Shown in pieces: positions 47,008-58,171 of a stretch of DNA of 64,000 nucleotides. The position numbers were made by a program, and so were the translations under genes. Under the pieces are notes generated by a model. That model had not been told where the DNA came from and did not search any database. It was given only the letters and a program-made list of their open reading frames with translations. Source of the stretch: Termitomyces sp. T153. Its lineage: Eukaryota; Basidiomycota; Agaricomycetes; Agaricales; Lyophyllaceae. Where the stretch lies: the NCBI GenBank assembly GCA_018296165.2, contig JACKQL020000003.1, positions 372,001 through 436,000 of the forward strand, read 5' to 3'. The first letter of the stretch is position 1, and each line of letters starts with the position of its first letter.

Positions 47008-48032
47008 TGTAGTACTGGGTTAGAGTAATACTGATAGTTCTGGGGCTTTCTTGAAGACTTAGGAAGTCCACTCCAATTCCACACTGATGTCTTAATAATT
47101 GTTTGAGGTTGAGGTTTACTTCCAAAATATTTCTATTCTGAATATAGAGGTGTTTCAACAAACTCCAGCCTAAGTGATTCATTCCCTGGAAACCAATGAG
47201 CCTTTGCCTATAAATTGCCTGTCTATTTGCTACTCTACTTGGGCTATTTATACCTCTTTCTACAGTGCACAGACCACCCTCTACATGTGACTTTTGGTTC
47301 CATACTTTCCAGCCCCTTATTCATAACTGTTATTCTAATTCCCCCTTTTGGCATGCTTGTTTCAGTGCCACAGGCCAGTTCCTGGTTCCATCATTCCTTC
47401 TTTGCATTCTTAGCTTCTATTTGCCCCATTTATCTCTCCCTCCTTTGTATATCTTCCATTCATATTCTTCCCCATTCAGTTTCTTTCCTTCTTCTTCCTT
47501 CATTTATTTCATATTCTTCCCCATTCAATTTCTTTCCCATTCAGGTTCTTTCATTCATCTGTCCCCTCCCATTCATTCCATTCATCTCCCTTTATTCATT
47601 TCATATTCTTCCCCTTTCAAGTTCTTTCCCATTCAGGTTCTTCCATTCATCTTCCTTTCCCTTCCTTTCATTCCATTCTTTTCATATTCTTCCATTCCAT
47701 TCTTTCTCATTTGTTCCCCCTTTACCTCCTTTCAGTCAACATTCCAATCTGGTTGTTCTTAGATCAGATCTAGATCTTGCCAGAATTGATGCTACTCAGG
47801 TGCTTTTGCCAGTCCCATGCTTCCCCTCCCATTACAGTGATTGGACTATTATTGAGTGTATAGTTTAGTATAGTCCTTGTCCTATCCTGATCTGTATTTC
47901 TTCTGGTGTATTTAAAGGGATAATGTTGCTGGAACTTGTTTTACCAGGAGGCTTACAGTTTTCAGCCTTAATAAATGTTTGTTTTGATTTCTGGTGTTGA
48001 TTATGTTCCCAATGGTGTGACAACATTGTATC
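47008..48032 (-). mobile_element. LTR-S copy C (solo LTR-like element)
   Basis: 1025 bases, same orientation as copy B, with perfect ATCAC duplications (47003-47007 and 48033-48037). TATA box at 47245-47252 (reverse), pyrimidine satellite at about 47450-47710 (shorter than in B), palindrome AGATCTAGATCT at 47766-47777. Confidence 0.88.
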
Positions 48033-48037
48033 ATCAC

Positions 48038-49150
48038 CTACCTCAATGGTTTTGTCTGGAGATTCAGGGTCCAGAGCACTAATAGATCCTCTCCTTTACA
48101 TTTATCTTCCTCCTGGGCTTTACACATAACACCTCAGACATCCTCATACAGGGCCTCCCTATGAGGGAATGCCAGAAGGGGGAGATCCAAGAGGTCAAGG
48201 TCTGCATAAGGAAGATGCCCAGCACAACAGACATGCATGGCAGGATGCTCACAAACCTTTGCTCTATGCTCCTTATGGGCTTCTTTGGCACAAGTCATGC
48301 AACAACAAGAGCAGCAACACATCTTCACCTCACCCTTAGTCCAGTCAATCTTAGGGTTATGTTCACATAACCAGGTAAACCACAAGATCATGTCTTGCTT
48401 CTCCAAACTTGTCATAGCAAAAATGGCTTGCTCTGAGTGGTCTTGGTAACAAAAGACTAGGTCTAACATGTAACAAATAGAGCCAGCTTCATTGAGCATG
48501 CCATCAACATTGTACATGGGGATAGGACAAGAGAGGGGGTGAGTGGTGAGATGGTGTCTTTGCACATAGTCTGTGTTGAGGAAGAGGACTGTTGCCTCAC
48601 TGTCAAGCAGGGAAACCACACTTTGGGTCTGCTGGGTGTCCTTTGTCTCAATTTCTACCTGTAGCTTCAGGGAATTAGTGGAAGGGGTGGAAGCCACAAT
48701 GTAGCACAGAGGAGACAGTGTTCCCATGCAGGAACCTGGAGGCATACTTTAGCTGGGGAGGGGGTTTGTACATCTGAGGAGGGGCTTATCATTTTGGGCA
48801 TAGTATCAAGGGCAGCAACAGAGTGATACTTGACCATTTGTATTCCTCCATGAATTTGAGGAGGTGGGCAGTGTAATGAACGAGGGATCTTGTTGCAGGG
48901 GGCTGGTTCAACTAGAATGACAGGATGTCAATGTAAGACTAAAGGAGGATGAGGACTGGAAATGGGTTTTATAATCCTGTGCTGTACAGTTGCTCACCTC
49001 AGATTGATTGGTGGTCCTGTTGAATGTGTACACCATCTCCTTATTCCAATTTGCTGGATCAAGTTTATGTAAGTCCACCCCTTTGAACTTGTAGGAGATG
49101 ATAGCCACTATGACCGCTGCATTGACATTGGATAAGTGAGTATGAAGGGA
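48038..49150 (-). pseudogene. Gypsy-2 gag end and retropepsin (minus copy)
   Basis: The open frame 48745-48134 holds the retropepsin: VVSLLDSEATVLFLNTDYVQ (D-S-G changed to D-S-E), PIPMYNVDGMLNEAGSICYM, SLEKQDMILWFTWLCEHNPK and IDWTKGEVKM, then a Cys-rich segment (CCCSCCCMTCAKEAHKEH). This is the part deleted from the plus copy. Upstream, 49108-48908 reads VDLHKLDPANWNKEMVYTFN, the gag-protease linker of this family. The Gly-to-Glu change in the active site suggests an inactive protease. Confidence 0.83.
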
Positions 49151-50160
49151 GAGGGGAAGGAGTAGGTGGTGAAGACATACCAGGGATACTGAGGGCTTGG
49201 GGGCACAAGGTGAAAGAGGTTGTTAAGCTATCTTCTGAGACTCAGGATCTATACAATGCCATTTGCTATCTCAAATCTCAGCCTGGTGCTGGTACTGCTC
49301 AGCAAACTGATGTAAAGGTTGTGCAGGACAAGGTTCATATGGTAAAAAGTCAACAAGGATGTCTTACACAGAAATGAGAGAGGGGCAGTGAAGGCAAACA
49401 TGTTCAAGTTATAATGTACAGCCTACTATATATTGAAGTGTGGAAGCAGAACTTTCCAGAGAACCATACCTAAAACATGGTAGCTCAGGGAAGCATTGGG
49501 CCAAAGAACAAACTTTGGAGTCAGTGCAGAAAACTCCTGCTCCCAATCACCTCTAGCTCATCTCAAAGGACAAACAAACTCTACCTGGCATAAAGCTAAT
49601 CCTATCAATGGGTCAGACATATATCCCATGAAGTGTGACATGTTCATTGATTTCCACAACTGTCAAGTATAAGGCTAAAGGTGATAGACAACAGATGTTT
49701 AGATCAAAGATCCTTGGATGCAACTGGTAACCTCTGCCATCATTCTATACCTGTTCCAGCAGTTTCAATATTGATAGACAAGTTAACATCTATTAAGGTA
49801 AACATCCAATGCTGACATTGTCAATATGACTTCTTTTAGAACTGTTCCCCACCCATATGGACAGGCACTAACACTGGATAACTCTAATTGAAGGTGGTCA
49901 GAACCCCTTATATGGATAGCTTAATGAATACCATGACTCAAACATATGTCCATTGTCTTATCCCAGTTGCAGCCACCTGAACATGTTTAATTTGCTACAC
50001 TAATAGCTTGCTTACTCACCTTTGGCCTTACAGAAGCTTATTATAATTACTTACAACCTTCAAGCATGTTGTAAAGGCAGCTACAAAATGTGTGTTGAAG
50101 GCTTTCTAGTTAAACCTAAACCTTGAACACAAGATCCTGAGGTGTCAGAGTACTAGCCAA

Positions 50161-50334
50161 TGATGTTTCCTGAGGAAATACTGAAAAGGAAACTTGTTAT
50201 GCCATTTCCAAAAAGGGTGTTTCCAATGGAAAAAGGTTCTAAACAATGGAAAAAGCCTTTTTCCAAAGGAAAATTCTGTCAAAGAAATGATATAACAGGT
50301 TTCTTTTCCCATTTTTCCAATGGATATAGGTTCC
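50161..50334. repeat. Cluster of TTTCC/GGAAA inverted repeats
   Basis: Contains TTTCC-TGA-GGAAA (50166-50178), TTTCCAATGGAAA (50220-50232), TTTTCCAAAGGAAAA (50269-50283) and TTTTTCCAATGGA (50313-50325). Each small palindrome is separated by related A- or T-rich sequence. It could be the remains of a small hairpin transposon. Confidence 0.5.
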
Positions 50335-50699
50335 AGTGCCAGCAGTGAGTGTACAAGTGTGAGCTTCAAGTTAGCACATGACCTTGTCAACCTGTCAATG
50401 AGGTCACATGACTTCCTGCTGTCCAGTGACCAAGCAGAAATGACCATATTTTGGATGCATATGCAACTTACTATAGGTACACTCAAATCTATACAAGCAA
50501 CATCCTATTTATTGAGCCTTGCAAGCATCACACATGATTGCAACAGGATGCCAGATACCTCAGTCACCTCTCAAAACAGATGATCCACCTGTCAGTAAAG
50601 ACCTCTCATAGTCCATAAATTGGATATGTCAATGTCATGCATGTTCATTTCCATTCTACATCTAAATGTTCTCTCCTTGATCTAGTTTCAAAAAGGAGC

Positions 50700-51852
50700 A
50701 ATGAGTACTTGTACTGCTGACACAAAAAAGGTGAAGGACACAATCATCAGACTCATGCAAACAAAATGCTAGTCTCCAATACCTTCTCCCATCAATTACA
50801 ACCTTTTGCCAAATGAGAAAGCAGATTATGGCTTCAACAGCTTTGACACTGGATTACTCATTGGTCCTGCACAATTAGCATGAAAATACAATGACAGGTA
50901 AGCTTATTCTCAATCATACTATCATACTTAATTTCCTTTATAGTTTTTGACTCCTCTTACATGGGGGCAAGGTGAACATCACTGTGCATGACTTCCTCCT
51001 CTTTATGTAAGACAATACACAATGCTTCCAGACAAGTTGCACTGGATTCCCTGAGGACCATCAGTTCAAACTGAGTTGGATGCTGAGTATAATAAACTCA
51101 TGAGTGGGCTATATCAAGGACTTCTCCTCATTGCCATGTGCTTATTCTCAAGTGCTAATTTCTCTGCTAGTCATTTCTCAGGTGTGCTGGCACATGCTCT
51201 TTGGTTCAGGCATTAATCAAGCAAAAAAATATGCAACCAAATTCCCAACCACAGCCAAATTGAGTAATTAACACATCACCCCTCAAATTATTGCTAAGGC
51301 AGCAGTCCAACTGTGTTAATGATTGTCATTCATTCTTTGGCTAATTTTACATCCATAGGCACATTTGTTGCTTAGCTCTATTTTTCAGTGGAAGATATTT
51401 GAGGGTTTGTTCTCTTTCCATGCCTTTTATTACAATGTTTGCACTTTATTTGACAGGAGTATATGGGTAAATGGAAGGTTCAATCACTGGAACAAGTATA
51501 TGATTATAAGTTAAAGGACTACTCTAATATTGTTCCATAGAATATTCTACAGTGACTATGGGACACTCCACAGCAGGCACAACACTCCAGCTCCCCCTCC
51601 GAAGCCTGAGAATGACATTGCTCAACTCAAAAAAGTACATCAGGAACAGCTTTGGCAAGAGAAAGAGCAACTTTGCAAGGAGGAACAGTGCTGAGAGCAA
51701 GAACAACATGAGCACCAGAATGAAGGTATGAAACACAGGCATGGCATAGGCAACAGTGGTGACAGTAACAATGGCAGTGACAACTGTGCAGATAACCCTT
51801 GCCCCCCTAACAAATGCAAGATGTGCTTGATCATGAGTGACAATGAAGCATA
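50700..51852 (+). pseudogene. Possible relic gene with one intron
   Basis: A frame (KVKDTIIRLMQTKC, then NLLPNEKADYGFNSFDTGLL) runs to a splice-like donor GGTAAGC at 50897; a 46-base candidate intron ends TTTATAG at 50943. The 3' part (51611-51852) reads QLWQEKEQLCKEEQC, a Gln/Glu-rich coiled-coil-like run, then an Asn/Gly/Ser-rich tail and CPPNKCKMCLIMSDNEA before a TAA. In-frame stops occur. Family not recognised; joining the two parts is a guess. Confidence 0.25.
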
Positions 51853-53146
51853 AGTGGACTTAGTGTGTTATATTGTCATTGTATTTGTGCTCATGGACTT
51901 TTTGCTTGGATTCAAACTTTTATTCCTATCATTGTTTTTATATTTGTGTTAATGCATTGTATGCCATTCAACATGTCTTTCTGATAGTATTCCATATCAT
52001 GAACAGTCCTGTATAAGTTCACTTGTAAGCAATAAGGAAATATGATTAGATTGATGTGATAGTATCAACTACATGAGATGACCATAAAAATTATGGTGAT
52101 CTTGGGGAGGACATATTCTGGGAGTGGATCATCAGCCTACTCTTATACTGGTTCTATTTTGTTCAACTTGGGTCTAATGATGATATAAGATTATTCTGTA
52201 TTATTTTCCCATGCAAGGACAAGTCCTATATAATGGTGACAGACTTTCCTTCAATGGCTTGATAAGGCAATTGATATATTAGTCCCCTGGTTGGCATTAA
52301 TGCCATCATTTGCCCATATTTTCTGGCAAACTTTTTGCTGATGCTTATGATGGTGGCCTTGAACCCATTTGCTGTTTCTCTCTTGCTGGAGATGGATAGA
52401 TGCTTTGTTTTCTATATTTTTCAGGTGCTACCTTATATGAACAATTCTTGGGGATAGTAGACATAGCTCCCATGGTATGCTAAAGGTGAGAATCATGGAC
52501 ACTCCTGACTAGTACTCCAGCCCAATGCCTTTGCAAGCATGCCAGTTACACCTTATAACCACTTTACTACAATTTGATCCAGTTGGTGTTCATGCAGCAT
52601 CCCACTAAAGTCCCTTGCCATCTGCCATTCATGTACTGTCCCAATTTCCAAACTCCTTTACTTTCAGTAATGCTTACTGATAGTTGACTGGTGTTGGCTG
52701 TTAAGCCATTTCACCACAGCTCACAGCTTCCAATTCCAACTTCTCAGCAGAGGCCTCATGACTAAACCTCTCCCCACACTTAGACAGTATTTCTGAAGTG
52801 CAAAATCTGGTGTTGTTGGCACAGACTAGGGCAGCTGCTTAGGTAAGCAAGCAGTTATGTCCTATCTTCACTGATCCATGGACCACTCCTTAGGAAACTT
52901 AGCAGAGCATGGTGGCTCAGCTGGCACCATCATGCTCTGGAGGGGGATCACATGATTTCCAAAGTGGAAAGGTTGTAAGATCAAACTGCACCTATGTGGA
53001 TAACACTTTAGACACTATGTGAGTTGTTTCAATGCTGCCAAAAAGTCACTGCTCTCACATGTTGATTAGAAGGCTTTGTTGTGCAGGCTGAACATGGGGA
53101 CACTAATCAGCATGTGACTTGATGAGGTAATATCACCACCAAACTT

Positions 53147-53227
53147 ATGAGCAGTTGTCTTGGAATAAAGGAAATAATCTGGGGGTCTGTTAAGAGGCCA
53201 TGTGGAGGGGACAACACTTGTCTTAAT
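53147..53227 (-). repeat. Gypsy-2 LTR fragment
   Basis: GAGCAGTTGTCTTGGAATAA and the following 60 bases match 57470-57550 in the solo Gypsy-2 LTR. Both ends are truncated. Confidence 0.75.
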
Positions 53228-53360
53228 TTAGTTAAACTGTCCATCACTAGCTGCAAATCACTGATAAGATGTAGTGGCATATATTGTGGGACCTTCTGTG
53301 TTGCTGCCAGTACAGCAAAGGCTTTATACTCTTTCTTTATATAAAGGACTGGAGCCATAA
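53228..53360 (-). pseudogene. LINE-type RNase H fragment
   Basis: The minus strand reads YKAFAVLAATQKVPQYMPLH, then LISDLQLVMDSLTKLRQ. This fits the 'E-x-x-A-V-L-x-A-x...L-I-x-S-D-S-x-Y-V-I-D-G-L-T' stretch of LINE RNase H, with S-D-S as S-D-L. It is not from the LINE at 1-6840. CpG dinucleotides start to appear at 53376, just to its right. Confidence 0.55.
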
Positions 53361-53559
53361 GAACAGAAAAAGTATCCGATATTGAATCTCGATGTCATGT
53401 ACAAATGATACACATGGTCTCTGAGAACTATTCATATAACACATTTGGTTGGAAAGTAGCCTGTTAACAGCAAAGCCTTCTCCCTATCCATATGTAGAGG
53501 TCGACCTCCGCCGATTGTTGAATCGTCGTCTTGCGTTGGTTCGGTTCAGTATCAAATAA

Positions 53560-55676
53560 CTAAGCCTCAGCGTTGGCTTCAATGATCAACGTTTGAGCCT
53601 TTTCCGAACGAGGTGTTATGGAGCAGGAATGGGGAACCTTGTGGCTGAATAATGAAAAGTTATCATCAAGCTGATCCGAATCATAGATTGATGAAGTACC
53701 TTACGAGCCCACTGGTATATGATTCATCAACGTCAATCTCATTTCCCTGTTCATCTCGCGCCTTCTTAATGTTGAAGGTAGCTAAGATAGATGAAAAAAG
53801 AAGCCAGAGCTAGGGAAAACAAATGTTAACACTGCGTTGGAATGATTCTGTTGCCCAAAGGTTCACCGTCGAACTGGCCATATGACGACCTGGGCAAATT
53901 CTTTATACATCATCCAGTTAGTTTTAGGTGACAATGCTGAAGTGATTACGACATAAGTACCGTCTGCCAAAGCCAAAAGAAATGATGTCATCGTCAGTGT
54001 TTAAATATCCATTCTCGTCGAAAAACCTCTCAGGTTTGAACAAGTTGGGTTCAGCGTACCGTGACTCGTCATGTGTCATCGACCTGGAGGACACATAATA
54101 CACTCTTAGTCGATCACACGATAAATCACACAATACTGACCATACGTTGGCGATGACCGTAGTTCCTGTGTTAGGATAGAAGGAATGACGGCATGAACAC
54201 AAAAAGTAAAATTACCTTTCGGGATGAAATATCCATTGTAGACATCATCCGCAGAGGTAGAATGGGCAAGACCCAGAGGAGTAACTGGGTGCCATCTCAT
54301 AACCTCTCGATATACGGCCTCAACATACGGCAAGTTCGGGCGATCACTGAAATCCGGTAATCGATTCCGGCCTACAACGCTGTCAATCTCGCCTTGGGCC
54401 TTTCTCTGAGCTTCAGGATTGACGAGCATCGCATAAATGAATGTTTCGGCTGAGGATACAGTCTGTGAATGCAAGTCAACGGCTTCACTACACACATTGT
54501 GAATTTACAAACAGTATCTGCAGCACCTGTCCAATCTTAATTCCTAGACGATAACGTAGATCATTCTGGAACATACCTACAAAAGCAGTCGCCATGGCAG
54601 ATTTGAGATCTGCTTCTGGTATTTCTATCGGACTGATAGCATCGTCTTGCTTCAGCAGCCGTTCTGTTAAGCTAGATAACTCGGTCCCGGTGGCCTTCCA
54701 TCTCGATAAGTACAGGTTCCGGAAACATTGGATGTACACTTACCAATTTATCTTTGACGTATTTAAACGGAATTTCCACCATCCCAGTTGTATATACTCG
54801 ACACTCAGCTGCGAAATGATGGAATCGAGCACCGGGGAACCATGTTGGAATATGCCGGAGAATGGGCAGAGCATTAACTATGGTGGCACTAGGGAAAAAA
54901 CTTTCGGAGATCATGTTGACAGCTCGCTCGGAGAATGTCACAAATTTTGCAAGATTCGACTCTGACATATTCTTATCGTAAACTGTGGCCATTACAATTG
55001 CTCCCGTAGTGCTAATTGACTGTATAAGAATTGATCAAGATTCAAGAACAAGATGACGTACGTTCTGAAGTGTGTTACGAAGTCTTCGGGCGCCACGAGT
55101 AACCGGCGAAGGAGTTCGCGAACTTTGAGAATCTGCACAGGTTGATGTATGATTTGGATCTCTTTCTTGTTGAATGCTTGCTGGAATATACGCCTATGAA
55201 GATGCCATGTATCCCTGTATCTCAAGAAAGGAGTAGCGAAATCCCATCCCATTCTAAGATTGCCAAGTCATTGAACAGATTTGCATAGGGTTGAGCAGAA
55301 AAACTCACAGCGACACCATTGTCACTTCAGGTCTATCAGAATAGATACGGGATCGCTTTTCAAACAGAGCGTTTGCATCTTGCAATTTATCAAGTATGAC
55401 GATGTGGTGATTGTATGCCCTGACATGAACAATGCTACCTGGAAGAGTTCAATTTCTATATCGAACAAATGATCTGGAACGGTACTGACCGTATCCTTTA
55501 GCCCATTCTGCGTATTTCAACCAAGGAAAAAATGTTGGTAGTTCGCTAGCATTTCCTGAGATCAGACTCGGCTTAGGTCCAGGCGGATAAGGGAGCCGTG
55601 AAGATCGCCACTTTCTGAAAAGAAATACAATTGCGGCGTCTAGGAGGAGATATATGTAGGAAAGCAAATTATCCAT
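53560..55676 (-). CDS. Cytochrome P450, full-length, 12 exons, atypical heme loop
   Basis: Heme-thiolate monooxygenase family, normally ER-anchored and using O2 and reductase electrons; substrate unknown. Exons (complement): 55676-55490, 55438-55309, 55253-55062, 55011-54744, 54694-54577, 54526-54513, 54462-54216, 54165-54141, 54083-53950, 53889-53867, 53809-53700, 53644-53560; all introns are 49-60 bases GT-AG. They add to 1533 bases in one frame, 510 residues plus TAG. N-terminal anchor at residues 3-19, then PYPPGPKP hinge; I-helix GAADTT (299-304); ExxR as EVMR (356-359); PERF (411-414). The heme loop reads FGFGRRYLCRRHM (430-442): Cys is one residue late and the next Gly is Arg. The start was chosen at the Met before the anchor; an in-frame Met lies 23 codons upstream. 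A TATA-like sequence is at 55711-55720. It is the only clear host gene here. Confidence 0.9.
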
Positions 55677-56370
55677 GTCTGAGCTGCTTCGACGGTTGGC
55701 TCTCCAGTTCTTTATATCTAAATTGGTCATACTATTCGGGGAATCGAAGAAATGCAACACGAATTCAAAATTTTCATACATGCCAATACAGGAACACTTT
55801 GAAAGTATCCCCGATGCCGCGCAAAAACAGCCTGGCTGGAAGAAAATCTTGGAAATGCCGCTCAAACATGTTCACTGGCTGGTTCATGGGAACTATATCT
55901 AGGGCGTTGTGTTCGAACCTTTATCATCGTACCAAGTGATAATATCCCTGTTACCATGTAATCTTTTTTAGATTCCGCAAGATGAAGATCTTGAAACAGC
56001 CGGTGGAGAATCACTCAATTGATAATGATCGAGTGGAGAAGAACGCCCAGAAAAATTAGAACACAAGATCATAATCACCTCGACAGGATTCTTTTGGAAT
56101 CAGGCTCGTAAACACCTATGTTGTTGAACAAGCTTTGATCGATGATCTTCGGATTTCCAAGCGTGGGCAACGTTCGTTGCCGCGAGTCTCGGCCTCACAA
56201 TCGTGATCGTCTTGGTGAAACTTGGGCCGCGACAAGCGTGGGTTACTGCCAAGCTCCTTTACCGCTTGAACAGTATCACGGGGACATGCGACACATGTAC
56301 ATTTCTAACCCCTTTGCCACTTCTTGGTTCCTTCCGCACAATTTTCACAAAACTGGCCCTGGACTCTCAG
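55677..56370. other. P450 upstream region, CpG-retaining, no clear gene
   Basis: CpG is frequent and sequence looks single-copy. On the plus strand 56161-56388 reads FQAWATFVAASLGLTIVIVL (a hydrophobic, membrane-like stretch), then LLGSFRTIFTKLALDSQD, without a good start codon. It could be the first exon of a divergently placed gene cut by the copia repeat at about 56371. Otherwise this holds the P450 promoter and 5' leader. Confidence 0.4.
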
Positions 56371-56512
56371 GATAGCGAGCTCACGTGATGGATGGAATGA
56401 GCCGAACGGACTTTAAACTTTATTACACTCACTGATGTTGTCGTACCTACGCGCCTCTCAGCGCTTGTAACACTGCGTGCTCTGCTTCTTTTGCCGAGCT
56501 CTCTGTCCGATT
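56371..56512 (+). repeat. Left terminal repeat of the gag-only copia element, CpG-rich
   Basis: It keeps CpG at about eleven sites (GCGAGC, CACGTG, GCCGAACG, ACGCGCC, CAGCGC and others) where the right repeat has TG or CA. The 5' end is ill-defined (TCAGGATAGCGAGC against TGTTGATTATAACAAGC). Confidence 0.7.
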
Positions 56513-56768
56513 TCCCAATACAAGTGCTAAACATCTCACAAATACCTTGAGTGTCTCACCCCTGCCCACCAATGGCCAAAATGCATTATTTGGTTGTCTA
56601 TCTTGTTCCCCCTTTGCCCCCCAGAGGCCGAAATCTGTGTCATGCTCCTTGGAAGCCAAAATCCATCCTGATTTGCAAGCACTGAATCTTGCAGAGATAT
56701 TTTGAGTCCAAACTTGCTGCTTATTTCTTTTTTGCTCTCTACATCTATTTTCTTTTCTGGTCATTGTC

Positions 56769-58131
56769 ATGTCATCATCATTATATGGTCCCATTTGAAT
56801 CCCCCAGCTCTCTCATACAGATTATGTTGGATCATCAATGCACATGGAGGGTGTACTTGTTTGGCTGGGTTATTGGGATATGTTTGAGAATAAGATTTTA
56901 GTAAAAAGTTTAAAGGGGAAAGAATTGAAAGCAGTTAAGAAGAGGATGGCTGAGGCCAGGGCATTATTGATTCTTGGTGTGGAAGATGCTCAAATTGCTC
57001 ATATTGCTGATCCCAACCCCCACATAATTTGGGGGAACCATGGCAAGGTTCATTGTGTTCATGGTTTTGGTAGTTGTCTTGCACTCCAACATGCATTCAC
57101 CACTGCTTCTATGAAGAAGGACCAGACTATGGAGGCTGTAAGAGTGACCTCTAGAGGCTGTGGTTCAGTCACACAACTGGCAGAGGGAGATCCAAAGTCT
57201 ATTCAGCATCTAGAAGAAGTTCTAGAGTTCTAGCTACTCACCTGGCAGAGGGAGATCCAAAGAGGACAAGCCTAAGGATCCACAATGCCAGTGTTCAGAA
57301 AATTTACTCTAGAGCTTCTGGAAAAAACCCCTATCTGGAGTCCAATCAAAAAGTGGAAATCCATTGTAAATGGCCTCGATCTCTGGACTCCTGGCACATG
57401 ACTGCATACAAATATAACCAAGCAATAGTCCTTTGTTGAAAGTACTTGTGTCCCAAAGATGGGAGGGCTGCAATGAGCAGTTGTCTTGGAATAAAGGAAA
57501 CAATCTGGGGGTCTAGTAAGAGGCCATGTGAAAGAGCAACACTTGTCTGAATTATGAACAGATGACCAGTGCAGCCTGAGGGCTGAAACTGGAAACAGCA
57601 GACAGGTAGAGCAAAGGAGAATAAAGGAAAACCATAAGGAGGGAGAACAGGACAGAGGGGATGAGACATCCTCTGACAGAGGTCTGGATTGAAAAAGTAC
57701 ACTCTCTTGCCAATTGCCTTACTGCCATTGACATCCCAACATCTGATGAAGACATCATCATTGTCCTCACTGTGGGTTTACCCCCTTCTAATGAGACCAT
57801 AATCATTTCTCTCAATGCCAGCACCTCAACAGAGCTTATGCTCAACTTTGTTGTCACTCACCTACTCAATGAGAAAAGTCATCAGAATCTCACTGGCTCT
57901 CTCATTGCACCTGAGCCTGAGGAGAAATCTGCTGGAGAAGCTACGGTTGCAATGAGGAAGGAAAAGTATGGCTCTACCACTATCTGCTTCTACTGTGGAG
58001 TGACTGGCCATTTTGCTGCTTCATGTGAAGTTAGGATGAAGCACTTCAAAGCAATAGATCAGAATTTTGCTGGTCTTGCTATTTTTCCTGACAATTCAGA
58101 CAATGAGGTAAACTTTGCCCTTCTCACTTGA
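56769..58131 (+). pseudogene. Copia-type gag, interrupted by solo LTR
   Basis: Starts MSSSLYGPI then a stop, followed by SHTDYVGSSMHMEGVLVWLG and YWDMFENKILVKSLKG; ILGVEDAQIAHIADPNPHII and FGSCLALQHAFTTASMKKDQ run to the LTR at 57137. It resumes at 57684 with WIEKVHSLANCLTAIDIPTS and DEDIIIVLTVGLPPSNETII (typical copia gag). The zinc knuckle CFYCGVTGHFAASC (CX2CX4HX4C, 57987-58028) is intact. The second part is open from 57661 to the TGA at 58129. Only one early stop and the LTR break it, so this gag is among the least damaged frames here. Confidence 0.85.
57137..57678 (-). mobile_element. Solo Gypsy-2 LTR in the copia gag
   Basis: 542 bases; plus strand TGTAAGAGTGACCTCTAG...CCTCTGACA. Flanks GAGGC (57132-57136) and GAGGT (57679-57683) are a duplication with one C-to-T change. 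Gag reads on smoothly (KKDQTMEA, then VWIEKV) across the site. Confidence 0.88.
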
Positions 58132-58171
58132 GGGTAAGTACACTGTCATAAACATTTTGCTCAAGAGGAAG

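Larger units (their letters stand above)
46200..49150 (-). mobile_element. Gypsy-2 copy (minus), RT core deleted, split by LTR-S
   Basis: Minus-strand order: gag/linker (49108-48760), retropepsin (about 48640-48370), Cys-rich linker, then, after LTR-S copy C, the start of RT (47000-46590), then directly the RT thumb and RNase H (46545-46200). The RT core, including the palm, is absent at a join near 46548. The 3' half is cut at 46200. Boundaries with 49150 onward are uncertain. Confidence 0.82.
49151..53146. other. Unassigned decayed DNA
   Basis: No transposon or host domain that I can name. CpG-poor and AT-richer than the flanks. Two details are listed separately: a block of TTTCC/GGAAA inverted repeats (50161-50334) and a possible relic gene with a short intron (50700-51852). 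The rest shows only short unsupported frames. Confidence 0.5.

Noticed and set aside
47215..47868. Long open frames rich in Phe/Pro/Ser/His (also 26007-26612 on minus and 31826-32428)
   Set aside because: They are all translations of the pyrimidine satellite and flanks of LTR-S. Low complexity keeps stops rare, and the frames are not conserved across copies.
55677..55865. Upstream extension of the P450 frame with further Met codons
   Set aside because: The extension has no P450 similarity, and a membrane anchor followed by the Pro-rich hinge starts naturally at the chosen Met.
53560..56388. Secondary-metabolite gene cluster around the P450
   Set aside because: No other biosynthetic gene is present; both flanks are transposons within 1-2 kb.
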